Made by a program: the position numbers and the translations under genes. From Ceratodon purpureus (Eukaryota; Streptophyta; Bryopsida; Pseudoditrichales; Ditrichaceae): a stretch of 64,000 bases of DNA. Position 1 is the stretch's first letter. Each line of letters begins with the position of its first letter. The stretch covers positions 4,071,040-4,135,039 of the forward strand of contig CM026430.1 in NCBI GenBank assembly GCA_014871385.1, written 5' to 3'. The notes under the pieces are model-generated. The model was not told the origin of the DNA. It did not search any database and saw only the letters and a program-made list of their open reading frames with translations. Shown in pieces: positions 62,066 to 64,000 of the stretch.

Positions 62066-64000
62066 AAACAAAATAATACATCCATGTAAAAATTTAGTAT
62101 ATTTTAAAGCATAAATATATAATAGATTTTATGTATGCTCGAAATTTTATCCATATTGTGTGATAAATGTGGACATGTGTGTGGTCACAAGTGTGTCAAT
62201 GGATACAAGTCAAAGGACACAAACAAAATAGACGGGATTCAAAAACTCTAATTAACCCCTAAAGGTTTTGGAAATCCAAAATGGCTCTCGGCTGTTTCGG
62301 GCAGCCTAAATGAAGGGGCTAAAAATAATATTTTTTCCTATGAATTTTATTGGGTGCTCCCTATACCGCAAGGTGTATGTGGTAAAATTAGCAAAGCCAA
62401 ATTTCTTTTTTTAAGAACCTTCACCTTGAAATTTGAGGTTTCAAGTCCAAAACTAACGATTTAAAATTATTTTTTTTTAGAATTTTTTTTGGAAATATGT
62501 TCATAACCAATTCACTACTCAAAATCCAAAGTGGCCTATGTCAAAAAGCTTACCAATTTTACAAGCGCACCCTCCAAAAAATACAAAAACAATATTTATA
62601 GTTTTTGGTAATTTTACAATTTTTTCTTTCAAAATTTGTCAAAATTTAAGATTTAGTAATTTTTCAAATTTTTTTTTCCAGTAATTTAAAAACTCATAGA
62701 TGTAACTTTAAACCGTTCTCATTTTTAAAAAACCAAAAACATTTGACGTTATTTAAGTTTTATCATATTGTGGTTTTTGTACCTTCTTTTGGAAAATAAT
62801 TTGCATGAAGGCCAAAAAAGCATAATGTGACTCTAAAATTTTGCATGGAGGCGCCCAACTTAGTTAATTACATGGAAAAAAATATGAACATAATGTTTAG
62901 GGTAACAATCATCAAGTCTCCCTTGGCACCATTTAGGGTATGTTTTTTGCGCAAAGCCAAAAAAAAGAAAACAATAGATTTTTAATATTATAATCCCACA
63001 AATGGTAAATATCCAACCATTGAAATTTGACATGGTATTAGTGCAAGTAGTAAGGTTCAAGATCTTAAGGTTGGATGTACCCAAAAAGTAGAAAACTAAG
63101 AATCATACTCCAACTTCTACATGGTTGTAAAAAATCAAAGTTTTTGATTTTGGAGGTCCAAAAATGGCATAACCTAGTATTTTGTAAAATTATCTATTTG
63201 ATATTAATTCAAATTTTAAATGAGAGCTTAACCCCTAAACAACCAAGGGTGTTTTTGCTCAAAACTGTCTCCAAATAGTCCCTTTTGAAAGCAAGCTGGA
63301 TAGTGCAAAATTGGAACTAATTTTAGTATTTCCAATCATAAAATTAGTATCTAACTTCTATGTCTAGACCCTATATGCCTACCAAATCTCATACTCTCAT
63401 TCCTTACCATTTGAGGATCATAACATTCAAAGTTGAAGAAAAAGTTTTTTTACCCTGCAAAATGGAGACATCAGTCCTTTGGGGTCCAAAAATACCATTT
63501 TTGGAGTAGATTTAGAATGAGCCTCTTTAGATTCTTGTTTCTAGGTGAGTTAGGTACATGTCCACAAAATCTCATGCTCATGCAAAGTGTGAAACCTTAA
63601 AAAATCATCAATTTCCACACGGGGGTATGCTGAAATACACATACTAAGGCCGTTTTTTAACAATAAAAATAGCATATGAAACATTCTTCGATTGAAAATC
63701 CAAACAATGGAAACATGCTCTAGTGCCTCTTCTATATATAGATTTTTAAAATTTTTAAAGACACTAAAATCTTGATTTTTGGTGGAATTTCAAAGTTTTG
63801 TCTTTAGGCAGATTTGGGTAGTTTTGGGCAAAAATTGATCCATTCACAGTGGCTGAGAGCCTGCTCAAAGATTGGATGGAATCTTTAAAATCCCATAAGT
63901 TTACCTCATTTCATCCAAAAAAAATTTAAAATATATCCCCATAAACTTCTTGAAAAAACCTTTTTCCACAAAAAAATTCAAAAAAATTCAAGTAAATTTG
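62066..64000. other. AT-rich repeats, no supported gene
   Basis: The interval 63380-63860 pairs with dispersed repeat B at 42000-42620. TTAACCCCTAAA or a near variant occurs at 62252 and 63229. No ORF with coding character. Confidence 0.45.

Noticed and set aside
58410-63240. CCCTAAA words as an internal telomere tract
   Set aside because: They are single words, mostly with an extra C (CCCCTAAA), never in tandem.

Overview
This is nuclear DNA of a land plant. Three host genes have clean GT-AG introns: a plastid-type KASIII, an Mn-type cation diffusion facilitator and a TIR-NBS-LRR receptor. They sit in AT-rich, transposon-littered intergenic sequence, next to a plant CACTA transposon. The TIR-NBS-LRR style (TIR start reading LCHRGPDTK, LRR pairs alternating LPESFGGL and LPASFGEL) suggests a bryophyte, perhaps a moss. 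That placement is an inference I cannot confirm without a search.

Layout. 1-13451: the right-hand part of a large CACTA (En/Spm) element whose left end lies outside the window. It carries a leftward Transposase_24-like ORF, a leftward F-box-like ORF, a rightward Tnp2 transposase gene (Transposase_21, DUF4218, DUF4216) broken by several frameshifts, and a second rightward gene of unknown function that splices into an intact 482-residue reading frame. The element ends in TAGTG at 13451. That end can be fixed because the sequence just outside it recurs at 21211 without the transposon. 13452-22260: two copies of a segment of about 1.3 kb, partly in direct and partly in inverted order. Between them lie a broken alpha/beta-hydrolase gene, another decayed ORF with in-frame stops, and an intact gene for a small secreted 8-cysteine (knottin-like) peptide. 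22-32 kb: very AT-rich and essentially gene-free, with one possible gene remnant near 27.7-28.2 kb.

32-36.5 kb: a nine-exon KASIII gene, with a duplicated and expanded minisatellite in its upstream region. 36.5-43.5 kb: gene-poor. 43.56-44.02 kb: a nearly perfect long foldback just upstream of the promoter of an MTP11-like manganese transporter gene (coding exons 45.67-47.86 kb). 48.8-50.2 kb: two textbook MITEs, one PIF/Harbinger type with TAA target duplication and one Stowaway type with TA target duplication. 52.7-56.3 kb: a leftward TIR-NBS-LRR gene whose LRR exon is a homogenised array of 141-bp units, frameshifted in its last unit. 56.4-64 kb: no confident gene; dispersed repeats and a small MITE.

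The host genes are unrelated housekeeping, metal-homeostasis and immunity genes and show no sign of working as a unit. The most unusual items are the accessory genes inside the CACTA element, the knottin-like peptide, the LRR array with its frameshifted end and the long hairpin next to the transporter promoter.
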